DNA of 64,000 nt. Origin: Mycobacterium paraense (GTDB lineage: Bacteria > Actinomycetota > Actinomycetes > Mycobacteriales > Mycobacteriaceae). The stretch covers positions 62,001 to 126,000 of the forward strand of contig NZ_LQPM01000049.1 of NCBI RefSeq assembly GCF_002101815.1. Direction: 5' to 3'. The position numbers and the translations under genes are program-made. Under the pieces are notes generated by a model. The model was not told the origin of the DNA, did no database searches, and worked only from the letters and a program-made list of their open reading frames with translations. Below are positions 25,487-33,781 of the stretch, piece by piece (the stretch's first letter is position 1; each line of letters opens with the position of its first letter).

Positions 25487-25854
25487 ATCTATCCTCCAGG
25501 CCGGTCATCAACGACCCAGCGGCAAAGCAACAAAGCGTGGTTGGGTCGCGCCCGTCACGGAGATTACACACAAGTACAACGACGTGGGGCAGCTTCGGCT
25601 GAACGCATCAAACAAAAACTGGCGGAGCTGCAAACCGGCTGCAAGTGCGGCTTCCGACCTGGCCGAAAAAGCCGCAAAAGCATGCGGTCCACCGGGTCGT
25701 CGCGTCGCTACCGGGCCGCGCGGACGGAGCCGCTCCCGAAACCGTCCCGGTTGGCTTCGATAAGCCACAACTTCATCGTCGGCGGTCGGCCCCTTGGGAC
25801 CCACCCGGCTGGCGGGATTGCGGTGGCGCTGCGCCCGGCCGTCGCGCCGGAATG
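25487..25854. other. Intergenic region of 368 bases
   Basis: This stretch lies upstream of the PE gene and downstream of the YbjN-like gene. It has open frames on both strands, but none has a recognisable product, a good ribosome binding site or family similarity that I can see. AGGAT, a few bases before ATG 25486, serves the PE gene. It may hold the left junction between the accessory locus and the backbone. Confidence 0.4.
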
Positions 25855-26337
25855 TCAGCTCGCGTCGCGCAGAATCGGCTGCGCCGTCGACGGCAGCTCG
25901 ACAACCACCGTCGCCTCAGCAAACAAATCGACGGCCTCCGCGACGGTGCGGTCGACAAAGGAAGCGAAGTCCTCGAAAGAGATGCTGTCCTGGATCCACC
26001 GGGATCCGCGGGCCACGAGGCCGACGCGTCGGGGGTCGGAGCAACCATGCACGATCGCGGTGACCTTGCGGTTCTGCTTGTTCCACGTGTCAGCTAACCG
26101 GGTCAGCCAGGGGCGGTCGGCGGCGCGGAAGGAACACGCGGGAGCGACCCCGATGATCAGCGTGTCGCCGAACGACGGTGAGATCTCGAGGTGGACGTGC
26201 AGCCGCCTGCCGTCGGCGTTGGCGACACAGAAGTATTCGCCATCGTGCTCGCCCTTGAGGAACTGCAACCCGCTGGTGCGTACGTAGCGTTCGATCAACT
26301 TGGCGCAGAGCGACTCACTCATCATGGGAATGATCAT
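25855..26337 (-). CDS. YbjN-like domain protein
   Basis: This protein of about 160 residues has a mixed alpha/beta pattern with GEYFCVANADGRRLHVHLEI, FGDTLIIGVAPACSF and WNKQNRKVTAIVHG, which resembles the YbjN (type III secretion chaperone-like) fold common in actinobacteria. The start is one of three close ATG codons (26337, 26325, 26322); the longer reading to 26556 enters the bioA terminus. It lies 100 bases downstream of bioA on the same strand, where M. tuberculosis has bioF1. The function of such proteins in mycobacteria is not established. Confidence 0.6.
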   Translation of the reverse strand: MIIPMMSESLCAKLIERYVRTSGLQFLKGEHDGEYFCVANADGRRLHVHLEISPSFGDTLIIGVAPACSFRAADRPWLTRLADTWNKQNRKVTAIVHGCSDPRRVGLVARGSRWIQDSISFEDFASFVDRTVAEAVDLFAEATVVVELPSTAQPILRDAS

Positions 26338-26437
26338 GGGGCCGGCGGCTTTGTGGATCCTTTGAGCCGAGCTAGCCGCGGCCGAAGAATCTGCTGAGAA
26401 TTTGCTGAGCCGCCGGGCCGGAAGCCGGCGCCTCGAT

Positions 26438-27742
26438 TCATCCCGCCAGCCGCGCGACCTCGACCATCGCGGACGTGATCTGGGCGATCTCGTCGCCCGA
26501 GCAGATGTACGGCGGCATCGCGTACACAAGGTTGCGGAACGGGCGCAGCCAGACACCGTGGTCCAGTGCCGCCGGCGTGGCGACGGCCAGGTCCACCGGC
26601 CCGGCGCATTCGATGACGCCGATGGCGCCGGACACCCGCACGTCCGTCACGCCGGGCAGCGCCCGGGCGGCCTCGAGCCCGACGGAGAGCCCGGCGCCGA
26701 TCTGGGTCACCCGCGACCGCCAGTCCTGGCCCAGCAGCAGTTCGACGCTGGCCACCGACACCGCGCAGGCCAGCGGATTGGCCATGAAGGTGGGCCCGTG
26801 CATCAGCGCGCCCGCCTCCCCCGTGCTGATCGTGTGCGCGATCTCGGTCGTGCACAGCGTGGCGGCCAGGCTGAGGTATCCGCCGGTCAGCGCCTTGCCG
26901 ACGCACATGATGTCCGGGCTCACCCCGGCGTGGTCGGCGGCGAAGAGCTCGCCGGTGCGGCCGAACCCGGTCGCGATCTCGTCGAAGATCAGCAGCACGT
27001 CGTGCCGGCGGCACAGCTCGCGCAGGTCGCTCAGGTATCTGGGGTCGTGGAAGCGCATCCCGCCCGCCCCCTGCACGACGGGCTCGACGATGACGGCCGC
27101 CAGTTCGGCGGCGTGTTGCGCCAGTTGCGCCTCGAACGCCGCGATGTAGGCGGGGTCGTACCCGCGCGGCACCTGCGGGGCGAACACCTGCCTGGCCAGG
27201 ATGTCGGTCCACAGCGAGTGCATGCCGCCGTCGGGGTCACAGACGCTCATCGGGGTGAAGGTGTCGCCGTGGTACCCGCCACGCCAGGTCATCAGCCGGT
27301 GCTTGCCGGGCCGGCCCCGGCTGCGCCAGTACTGCAGGGCCATCTTCACCGCGACCTCCACCGACACCGATCCGGAGTCGCTGAAGAAAACCGTGTCCAG
27401 GCCCGCCGGCGTGATTTCCACCAGCAACTGCGCCAGCCGGGCCGCGGGCTCGTGGGTGAGCCCGCCGAACATGACGTGGTTCATCGTGGCCAGCTGCGCG
27501 GCCAGCGCCGCGTCCAGCTCCGGGTGGCCGTGCCCGTGGATGGCCGTCCACCAGGAGCTCATCGCGTCGAGCGCCTCGATGGGCCGGCCGTCGCGGACCA
27601 GTGTCAGCTTGGTGCCGTGGGCCGCGACGGCCACCACCGGCGCCACCGCCTCGCCGCCGATGGTGCTGTAGGGGTGCCACAGGTGCGCCGCGTCGATCGC
27701 GCTGATTTGCTCGGGCGTCAACCCGGCCCTCGCCGCAGGCAT
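26438..27742 (-). CDS. bioA: Adenosylmethionine-8-amino-7-oxononanoate aminotransferase
   Basis: This 434-residue enzyme makes 7,8-diaminopelargonic acid from KAPA in biotin synthesis, using S-adenosylmethionine as amino donor and PLP as cofactor. LWHPYSTIGG near the N-terminus, MSSWWTAIHGHGHPELD and IFDEIATGFGRTGE are typical of BioA, and the PLP lysine is K283 in CVGKALTGGY. I chose ATG 27742 (MPAARAGLTPEQIS), as in M. tuberculosis BioA; the reading to 27796 adds 18 residues. In M. tuberculosis bioF1 and bioD follow directly, but here a YbjN-like gene and the glycolipid locus follow instead, so the bio cluster is split. Confidence 0.96.
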   Translation of the reverse strand: MPAARAGLTPEQISAIDAAHLWHPYSTIGGEAVAPVVAVAAHGTKLTLVRDGRPIEALDAMSSWWTAIHGHGHPELDAALAAQLATMNHVMFGGLTHEPAARLAQLLVEITPAGLDTVFFSDSGSVSVEVAVKMALQYWRSRGRPGKHRLMTWRGGYHGDTFTPMSVCDPDGGMHSLWTDILARQVFAPQVPRGYDPAYIAAFEAQLAQHAAELAAVIVEPVVQGAGGMRFHDPRYLSDLRELCRRHDVLLIFDEIATGFGRTGELFAADHAGVSPDIMCVGKALTGGYLSLAATLCTTEIAHTISTGEAGALMHGPTFMANPLACAVSVASVELLLGQDWRSRVTQIGAGLSVGLEAARALPGVTDVRVSGAIGVIECAGPVDLAVATPAALDHGVWLRPFRNLVYAMPPYICSGDEIAQITSAMVEVARLAG

Positions 27743-27804
27743 AGAGACCGAGCGTAAAGCAGCCGGCTCGCACAAATCGCGGCCATCGGGGAGCATCTAA
27801 GGCC

Positions 27805-28227
27805 ATGAACCCCGATCCGGGTGACCGCATCGCCGCCCCGCCGGCGCCCGACGAGCCCCCCCAACCACCCCGGGTGCTGCGGCTGCGGATCGTCCCCTGG
27901 GACGTCGTCTGCACGGTGGCGCTGCTGGTGCTGCTGGTGGTCCTGGCGACCGCGACGACGTGGCCGGCGCGGCTTTTCGGCTTCCTCTCGAGCGTGTGCG
28001 AGGGCGAGGACTGCGGGCCGGTGCCCTTCGGCGTCGACTACTACATCCGCCCGCTGGTGTGGGGCGGCATCGGCGCCGCCATCGCCGCGGCCGGGATCGG
28101 CCCGTTCGTGTCGCTGCTGAAGGGCTGGTACATGTCCTTCTGGCCCGTCCTGTCGCTCGCCCTGCTCGTGGTCGCCTCCGTGGCCGGGTCGATCCTGACC
28201 ACCTTCAGCGCGCGCTACTGGCTCTGA
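27805..28227 (+). CDS. Small membrane protein (Rv1567c-like)
   Basis: This 140-residue protein has a proline-rich cytoplasmic start and about three membrane spans: VVCTVALLVLLVVLATATTW, a segment around GGIGAAIAAAGIGPFVSLL, and FWPVLSLALLVVASVAGSIL. Two cysteines lie in SVCEGEDCGP between the first two spans. It is divergent from bioA with 62 bases between them and lies before ripD, the same order as Rv1567c in M. tuberculosis. Its function is unknown. Confidence 0.85.
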   Translation: MNPDPGDRIAAPPAPDEPPQPPRVLRLRIVPWDVVCTVALLVLLVVLATATTWPARLFGFLSSVCEGEDCGPVPFGVDYYIRPLVWGGIGAAIAAAGIGPFVSLLKGWYMSFWPVLSLALLVVASVAGSILTTFSARYWL

Positions 28228-28276
28228 GCGGGCTGAGACCCAAATCACAGCTGCGCGGGCCGGATTGGGCCCGCCA

Positions 28277-28297
28277 GTCACCGTCCGGTCACGTTAC
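28277..28297. promoter_or_regulatory. Repeated GTCAC/GTTAC boxes upstream of ripD
   Basis: GTCAC occurs at 28277-28281 and again at 28288-28292, directly followed by GTTAC at 28293-28297. Direct repeats of GTNAC are a feature of binding sites for the response regulator MtrA, which controls several cell-wall hydrolase genes in mycobacteria. The spacing here is not a textbook match, so MtrA control of ripD is only a suggestion. Confidence 0.3.
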
Positions 28298-28384
28298 GAC
28301 AAAAAATCCTTCCTGCGCCTCACCAGCTATTTTCCCGCTGAGCCTTCTGTTGTAAAAGTGTCTCTAGTGACTGGTGTGAATTCA

Positions 28385-28398
28385 GCCGGCTAGCCGGC
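28385..28398. promoter_or_regulatory. Perfect 14-base palindrome upstream of ripD
   Basis: GCCGGCTAGCCGGC reads the same on both strands. It lies 128 bases before the ripD start, in the 298-base gap after the Rv1567c-like gene. It could be an operator or a small hairpin in the leader. No T-run follows, so it is not an intrinsic terminator of the usual kind. Confidence 0.35.
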
Positions 28399-28525
28399 CG
28401 GGTGCATGCCAAGCGTCATGCAGCGGCGTCGGGCCCCGACGGGGAGGCCCTCGCCGCATGCAATAGCGGCCGATGCGCGAAGTCACCGCGACGGAGGCCC
28501 AGGACCCAAGAAGGTGGGGATCCAA

Positions 28526-29287
28526 ATGAAACGCATCTACGCTTTCGCGATCGGTGTCGCGATGCTGGTGGCCCCGGTGGTCACCGCCGGCATCGCGACC
28601 GCCGACCCGGGCACCAGGTCGATGGACTACCAGCAGGCCACCGACATCGTCGTCATGCGCGGCCTGTCGCAGCGCGGGGTGCCGTTCTCCTGGGCCGGCG
28701 GCGGTGTCACCGGCCCCTCGCGCGGCAAGGGCACCGGCGCCATGACCGTCGGGTTCGACGCCTCGGGCCTGATGCAGTACGCCTACGCGGGCGCCGGGAT
28801 CAAGCTGCCGCGTTCCTCCGGTGAGATGTACCGCCTCGGCCAGAAGGTGCTGCCGCAGCAAGCGCGCCGCGGTGACCTGATCTTCTACGGTCCCGAAGGC
28901 ACCCAGAGCGTGGCGATGTACCTCGGCAACAACCAGATGCTCGAGGTGGGCGACGTCGTCCAGGTGTCGCCCGTGCGGGCCAACGGCATGACGCCCTACC
29001 TGGTCCGGGTCCTCGGGGTGCAGCAGGTGCCGTTCCAGCAGGCGCCGGCGCAGCAGCTGCCCGCGCAGCAGGCGCCCGCACAGCAGGCCCCGGTCCAGCA
29101 GGTGCCCACGCAGCAGGCGCCCACTCAGCAGGCCCCGCTGCAGCAGGCCCCGGTCCAGCAGGTGCCCACGCAGCAGGCCCCGTCGCAGCAGGTGCCCGCG
29201 CAGGCGCCCCTGCAACAGCTGCCGCTGCTGCAGTCGCCCGCGCAGCAGGCGCCGGTGCAGCCGGCGCCGTTCGGCATCACCCGGTAA
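28526..29287 (+). CDS. ripD: RipD-like non-catalytic NlpC/P60 protein
   Basis: This 253-residue secreted protein has a signal peptide (MKRIYAFAIGVAMLVAPVVT, cleavage near ATA-DP) followed by an NlpC/P60 domain. The catalytic cysteine is replaced by A79 in GFDASGLMQYAY and the catalytic histidine by S128 in TQSVAMYLGNN, as in M. tuberculosis RipD, which binds peptidoglycan without cutting it. ATG 28526 is preceded by AAGGTGGGG. The tail is about 80 residues of QQ(A/V/L)P repeats, longer than the tail I recall for M. tuberculosis RipD. A strong intrinsic terminator follows the gene. It probably acts as a cell-wall binding protein in the periplasm. Confidence 0.93.
   Translation: MKRIYAFAIGVAMLVAPVVTAGIATADPGTRSMDYQQATDIVVMRGLSQRGVPFSWAGGGVTGPSRGKGTGAMTVGFDASGLMQYAYAGAGIKLPRSSGEMYRLGQKVLPQQARRGDLIFYGPEGTQSVAMYLGNNQMLEVGDVVQVSPVRANGMTPYLVRVLGVQQVPFQQAPAQQLPAQQAPAQQAPVQQVPTQQAPTQQAPLQQAPVQQVPTQQAPSQQVPAQAPLQQLPLLQSPAQQAPVQPAPFGITR
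29021..29269 (+). repeat. QQ(A/V)P-encoding tandem repeats in ripD
   Basis: About twenty short units of 12-15 bases (mostly CAGCAGGCGCCC-like) encode QQAP, QQVP and QQLP. A longer pattern encoding APVQQVPTQQAP occurs twice, at about 29087 and 29147. Slippage in such units easily changes tail length between strains. The repeats are in frame and coding. Confidence 0.85.
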
Positions 29288-29322
29288 TCCCCTGGCGCGA
29301 CCGTTCCCGACGCGCCGACCAG

Positions 29323-29359
29323 CCGCCACTCGCTCCCCTCGGGAGCGGGTGGCGGTTTT
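29323..29359 (+). terminator. Intrinsic terminator after ripD
   Basis: CCGCCACTCGCTCCC (29323-29337) pairs with GGGAGCGGGTGGCGG (29341-29355) around a CTC loop. The stem is 15 base pairs with a single G-U wobble, and TTTT follows. It lies 36 bases after the ripD stop and 20 bases before the next start, so it separates ripD from the acyltransferase gene. Hairpins this good are uncommon in mycobacteria. Confidence 0.85.
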
Positions 29360-29379
29360 CGGTAAATTGGCGGTCAACC

Positions 29380-31536
29380 ATGCAGAGCCTGTCACCGCCC
29401 CGCCCACCGGTTGCCCCTGCGAAACCGGTGGCTGCGCGCGCGGCGGGCTTTTACCGCTACGACCTCGACGGGCTGCGCGGCATCGCGATCGCGCTCGTCG
29501 CCATGTTCCACATCTGGTTCGGACGCGTTTCCGGCGGCGTGGACGTCTTCTTGGCGCTGTCGGGCTTCTTCTTCGGCGGCAAGATCCTGCGCGCCGCGCT
29601 GAACCCCAATCTCCCGCTGTCGCCGGTCGCCGAGGTGGTCCGGCTGGTGCGCCGCCTGCTCCCCGCCCTGGTCGTGGTCCTGGCGGGCTGCGGGCTGCTG
29701 ACGATCCTGGTGCAGCCGGAGACCCGCTGGGAGACCTTCGCCGACCAGAGCCTGGCCAGCCTGGGCTACTACCAGAACTGGGAGCTGGCCAACAGCGCAT
29801 CGGATTACCTGCGGGCCGGTGAAGCCGTCACCCCGCTGCAGCACATCTGGTCCATGTCGGTGCAGGGCCAGTTCTACATCGCGTTCCTGTTGCTGATCGC
29901 CGGCTGCGCCTACGCGTTGCGCGGCCTCGGGGAGCGACGCCGGACCGTGTTCCTGGTGCTCCTGAGCGCGCTGACGGTGGCCTCATTCGTGTACGCGATC
30001 GTCGCCCACCAGGACAACCAGGCGACCGCCTACTACGACAGTTTCGCCCGGGCCTGGGAGTTGCTGCTGGGCGCGCTCGTCGGCGCCGCCGTGCCCTACG
30101 TGCGGTGGCCGACCTGGCTGCGCACCGCCGTCGCGACCGTCGCGCTGGCCGCGATCGTGTCGTGCGGGGCCCTGATCGACGGCGTCAAGGAATTCCCCGG
30201 CCCGTGGGCACTGGTCCCCGTCGGGGCCACCATGCTGATGATCCTCGCCGGGGCCAACCTGCGGGCCGGCGCGGACGACCGGATGCCGCTGCCGAATCGG
30301 GTGCTGGCCGCCGGGCCCTTGGTGGCGCTGGGCGCGATGGCCTACTCGCTGTACCTGTGGCACTGGCCGCTGCTCATCTTCTGGCTGTCCTACAGCGGCC
30401 ACAGGCACGCCGGCTTCGTCGAGGGCACGGTGCTGCTGCTGGTGTCCGGGGTGCTGGCCTACCTGACCACGCGGCTCGTCGAGGACCCGCTGCGCTACCG
30501 GGCCGGCGCGGCGCCGGCCGTGTCCGTCCCACAAGCCCCCGTGGTCCCCTGGTGGGTGCGCCTGCGGCGCCCGACGATGGCGCTGGGATCGATGGTGGTG
30601 CTGCTCGGCGTCACGCTGACCGCAACGTCGTTCACCTGGCGTCAGCACGTCACGGTGCTGCGCGCGGCGGGGAAGGAACTCAGCGTCCTCAACCCGCAGG
30701 ACTACCCCGGCGCGCGCGCCCTGACCGAACACGCGCGGGTGCCGGCGCTGCCGATGCGGCCCAGCGTCCTGGAAATCAAGGACGACCTTCCGATCTCGAC
30801 CCGGGACGGCTGCATCAGCGACTTCGTCAACCCGACCGTCGTGAACTGCGCCTACGGCGACGTCACCGCGACGCGGACCATCGCCCTGGCCGGCGGGTCG
30901 CACGCCGAGCACTGGCTGCCCGCGCTCGACGCTCTTGGCCGCATGCATCACTTCAAGGTGGTGACGTACCTCAAGATGGGCTGCCCGTTGTCCACCGAGG
31001 AAGTGCCGCTGATCATGGGCAACAACGCCCCGTACATGCAGTGCCGCGAGTGGGTGCAGCGGACGATGAACAAGCTGGTCGACGACCGGCCCGACTACGT
31101 GTTCACCACGACGACCCGGCCGTGGAACATCAAGACCGGCGACGTCATGCCGGCGACCTACATCGGCATCTGGCAGACGTTGTCCGACAACAACATTCCC
31201 ATCCTCGGCATGCGCGACACCCCGTGGCTGGTCAAGGACGGCAAACCGTTCGACCCCGCCGACTGCCTGGCCAAGAAGGGCGGCAGCCCGCAGTCCTGCG
31301 CGGTGAAGCGCTCCGACGTGCTGTCCGATCACAACCAGACCCTCGACTTCGTCGCGCAGTTCCCGCTGCTGAAGGTCCTGGACATGTCGGACGCGATCTG
31401 TCGCGCCGACGTCTGCCGCCCCGTCGAGGGAAACGTGCTGATCTACCACGGCGCTCACCACCTCTCGCCCACCTACGTGCGCACCATGACGACCGAGCTG
31501 GGCCGGCAGATCGGGGCCAGCACCGGTTGGTGGTAG
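29380..31536 (+). CDS. Membrane acyltransferase with SGNH-like domain (Rv1565c-like)
   Basis: This 718-residue protein has an N-terminal acyltransferase-3 (OafA-type) domain of about ten membrane spans, starting YDLDGLRGIAIALVAMFHIW and including GGVDVFLALSGFFFGGK. After residue 410 comes a soluble domain with ALAGGSHAEHW, which matches the first block of SGNH esterase-like domains, and YHGAHHLSPTY near the end in the place of the last block. Such fusions move acyl groups, often acetyl or succinyl, to cell-envelope sugars across the membrane. It stands where Rv1565c stands in M. tuberculosis, between ripD and treX, behind a terminator, so it should have its own promoter. The acceptor is unknown. 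Confidence 0.88.
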   Translation: MQSLSPPRPPVAPAKPVAARAAGFYRYDLDGLRGIAIALVAMFHIWFGRVSGGVDVFLALSGFFFGGKILRAALNPNLPLSPVAEVVRLVRRLLPALVVVLAGCGLLTILVQPETRWETFADQSLASLGYYQNWELANSASDYLRAGEAVTPLQHIWSMSVQGQFYIAFLLLIAGCAYALRGLGERRRTVFLVLLSALTVASFVYAIVAHQDNQATAYYDSFARAWELLLGALVGAAVPYVRWPTWLRTAVATVALAAIVSCGALIDGVKEFPGPWALVPVGATMLMILAGANLRAGADDRMPLPNRVLAAGPLVALGAMAYSLYLWHWPLLIFWLSYSGHRHAGFVEGTVLLLVSGVLAYLTTRLVEDPLRYRAGAAPAVSVPQAPVVPWWVRLRRPTMALGSMVVLLGVTLTATSFTWRQHVTVLRAAGKELSVLNPQDYPGARALTEHARVPALPMRPSVLEIKDDLPISTRDGCISDFVNPTVVNCAYGDVTATRTIALAGGSHAEHWLPALDALGRMHHFKVVTYLKMGCPLSTEEVPLIMGNNAPYMQCREWVQRTMNKLVDDRPDYVFTTTTRPWNIKTGDVMPATYIGIWQTLSDNNIPILGMRDTPWLVKDGKPFDPADCLAKKGGSPQSCAVKRSDVLSDHNQTLDFVAQFPLLKVLDMSDAICRADVCRPVEGNVLIYHGAHHLSPTYVRTMTTELGRQIGASTGWW

Positions 31537-31573
31537 CGGGCCGCCGCACCGCGGCCGCCGATAAGGTCAAGTG

Positions 31574-33778
31574 ATGCCGACCGACAAACCCGCTTCAGAA
31601 ACAGGCGCTGGTGACCGACGGCCCAGGCTGGCCACCGTGTGGCCCGGCACCCCTTACCCACTGGGCGCGTCCTATGACGGCGCGGGAACCAACTTTTCGC
31701 TGTTCTCCGAGATCGCCGAACGGGTCGACCTGTGCCTGATCGACGACAACGGCGAAGAGTCGCGGATCCCCCTCGACGAGGTCGACGGTTACGTCTGGCA
31801 CGCGTACCTGCCGAACATCACCCCGGGGCAGCGCTACGGCTTTCGCGTCCACGGGCCGTGGGATCCGGCCGCCGGCCACCGGTGTGACCCGAGCAAGCTG
31901 CTGCTCGATCCGTACGGCAAGGCGTTCCACGGCGACTTCACCTTCGGCCAGGCCCTGTATTCCTACGACCTCACGGCCGTCACCCCCGACGGCCCCAACG
32001 CCGACGGGGCCGACCCCGGCACCCCGCCGATGGTGGACTCGCTCGGCCACACCATGACCAGCGTGGTGAGCAACCCGTTCTTCGACTGGGGGTCCGACCG
32101 CGCCCCGCTCACCCCGTACCACGAGACGGTCATCTACGAAGCCCACGTCAAGGGCATGACGCAGACCCATCCCGGCGTCCCCGAGGAGCTGCGCGGCACC
32201 TACGCCGGGCTGGCCCACCCCGTGGTGATCGACCACCTCAAGTCGCTCGGCGTCACCGCCATCGAGCTCATGCCGGTGCACCAGTTCATGCACGACGCGC
32301 GGCTGCTCGACCTCGGGCTGCGAAACTACTGGGGCTACAACACATTTGGCTTCTTCGCCCCGCACAACCAGTACGCGGCCAACCGCAAGGCCAGCGTCGC
32401 CGAGTTCAAGTCGATGGTGCGCAGCTTTCACGAGGCCGGCATCGAGGTGATCCTCGACGTGGTCTACAACCACACCGCCGAAGGCAACCACCTCGGCCCG
32501 ACGATCAACTTCCGCGGCATCGACAACGCCGCCTACTACCGGCTCGTCGACGAGGACCTGCGGCTGTACAAGGACTACACCGGCACCGGCAACAGCCTCA
32601 ATCCCCGCCACCCGCACGTGCTGCAGCTGATCATGGACTCGCTGCGCTACTGGGTGATCGAGATGCACGTCGACGGGTTCCGCTTCGATCTGGCCGCCAC
32701 CCTGGCCCGCGAGTTGCACGACGTCGACCGGCTGAGCGCGTTTTTCGACCTGGTGCAGCAGGATCCGGTGGTCAGCCAGGTCAAATTGATCGCCGAACCG
32801 TGGGACGTCGGCGAGGGCGGCTACCAGGTCGGAAATTTCCCGGGTTTGTGGACCGAGTGGAACGGGAAGTATCGCGATACTGTGCGTGACTACTGGCGGG
32901 GCGAGCCCGCAACCCTGGGCGAGTTCGCTTCCCGGCTGACCGGGTCGTCGGATCTCTATGAGGTGACGGGCCGGCGGCCCAGCGCCAGCATCAACTTTGT
33001 CACCGCCCACGACGGGTTCACGCTCAACGACCTGGTCTCGTACAACGAAAAGCACAACCTGGCCAACGGCGAGGAAAACCGGGACGGGGAAAGCCACAAC
33101 CGCTCGTGGAACTGCGGCGTCGAAGGCCCCACCGACGACCCCGACATCATCGAGCTGCGGAACCGTCAGATGCGCAACTTCTGGGCCACCCTGATGGTCA
33201 GCCAGGGCACGCCGATGATCGCGCACGGCGACGAGTTCGGGCGCACCCAGAACGGCAACAACAACGTTTACTGCCAGGATTCCGAATTGTCTTGGATGGA
33301 TTGGTCGTTGGTCGACAAGAACGCCGACCTGCTGGCGTTCGCGCGCAAGGCGACCGCCCTGCGCAGAAACCACCCGGTGTTCCGCCGGCGCCGGTTCTTC
33401 GAAGGCGAGCCGATCCGAAGCGGCGACGAGGTCCGCGACATCGCCTGGCTCAATCCGAGCAGTCGCGAGATGACGCACGAGGACTGGGGCGAAAGCATCC
33501 ACAAGTGCGTGGCGGTGTTCCTCAACGGCGACGCCATCACCGCCCCTAACGCCCGCGGCGAGCGGGTGGTCGACGACTCGTTCCTGTTGTGCTTCAACGC
33601 CGCCGACGAGCCGATCGAGTTCGTGATGCCGCCCGATGACTACGCCCGGGAGTGGATCGTGGAGCTGAACACCAACGAGCCGGCCGGCTTCAAGGACGGG
33701 GCCGACCACGTGATGACCGCCGAGGAGAAGGTCTCGCTGCCCGCACGTTCGCTGCTGGTCCTTCGTAAGACTTTGTGA
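31574..33778 (+). CDS. treX: Glycogen debranching enzyme TreX/GlgX type
   Basis: This 734-residue GH13 enzyme has an N-terminal CBM48-like part (PYPLGASYDGAGTNFSLF) and the catalytic barrel with DVVYNHTAEGN, the nucleophile in VDGFRFDLAATL, the acid in KLIAEPWDVG and the third carboxylate in TAHDGFTLND. It cleaves alpha-1,6 branches of glycogen and so supplies linear chains to TreY. ATG 31574 lies seven bases after AAGG; GTG 31571 directly before it is an alternative. It is followed by treY after three bases, and the three tre genes form an operon in the same order as Rv1564c-Rv1562c. Confidence 0.95.
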   Translation: MPTDKPASETGAGDRRPRLATVWPGTPYPLGASYDGAGTNFSLFSEIAERVDLCLIDDNGEESRIPLDEVDGYVWHAYLPNITPGQRYGFRVHGPWDPAAGHRCDPSKLLLDPYGKAFHGDFTFGQALYSYDLTAVTPDGPNADGADPGTPPMVDSLGHTMTSVVSNPFFDWGSDRAPLTPYHETVIYEAHVKGMTQTHPGVPEELRGTYAGLAHPVVIDHLKSLGVTAIELMPVHQFMHDARLLDLGLRNYWGYNTFGFFAPHNQYAANRKASVAEFKSMVRSFHEAGIEVILDVVYNHTAEGNHLGPTINFRGIDNAAYYRLVDEDLRLYKDYTGTGNSLNPRHPHVLQLIMDSLRYWVIEMHVDGFRFDLAATLARELHDVDRLSAFFDLVQQDPVVSQVKLIAEPWDVGEGGYQVGNFPGLWTEWNGKYRDTVRDYWRGEPATLGEFASRLTGSSDLYEVTGRRPSASINFVTAHDGFTLNDLVSYNEKHNLANGEENRDGESHNRSWNCGVEGPTDDPDIIELRNRQMRNFWATLMVSQGTPMIAHGDEFGRTQNGNNNVYCQDSELSWMDWSLVDKNADLLAFARKATALRRNHPVFRRRRFFEGEPIRSGDEVRDIAWLNPSSREMTHEDWGESIHKCVAVFLNGDAITAPNARGERVVDDSFLLCFNAADEPIEFVMPPDDYAREWIVELNTNEPAGFKDGADHVMTAEEKVSLPARSLLVLRKTL

Positions 33779-33781
33779 CGC

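Noticed and set aside
25508..25804. Possible 98-residue gene on the minus strand between the PE and YbjN-like genes
   Set aside because: Basic, low-complexity product with no family likeness and no ribosome binding site that I can see.
29021..29269. Short direct repeats that could look like a VNTR or CRISPR outside genes
   Set aside because: They lie in frame in ripD and encode QQ(A/V)P units.
31595..33709. Open frame of 704 codons opposite treX
   Set aside because: Antisense shadow of treX with no recognisable family or start signal.
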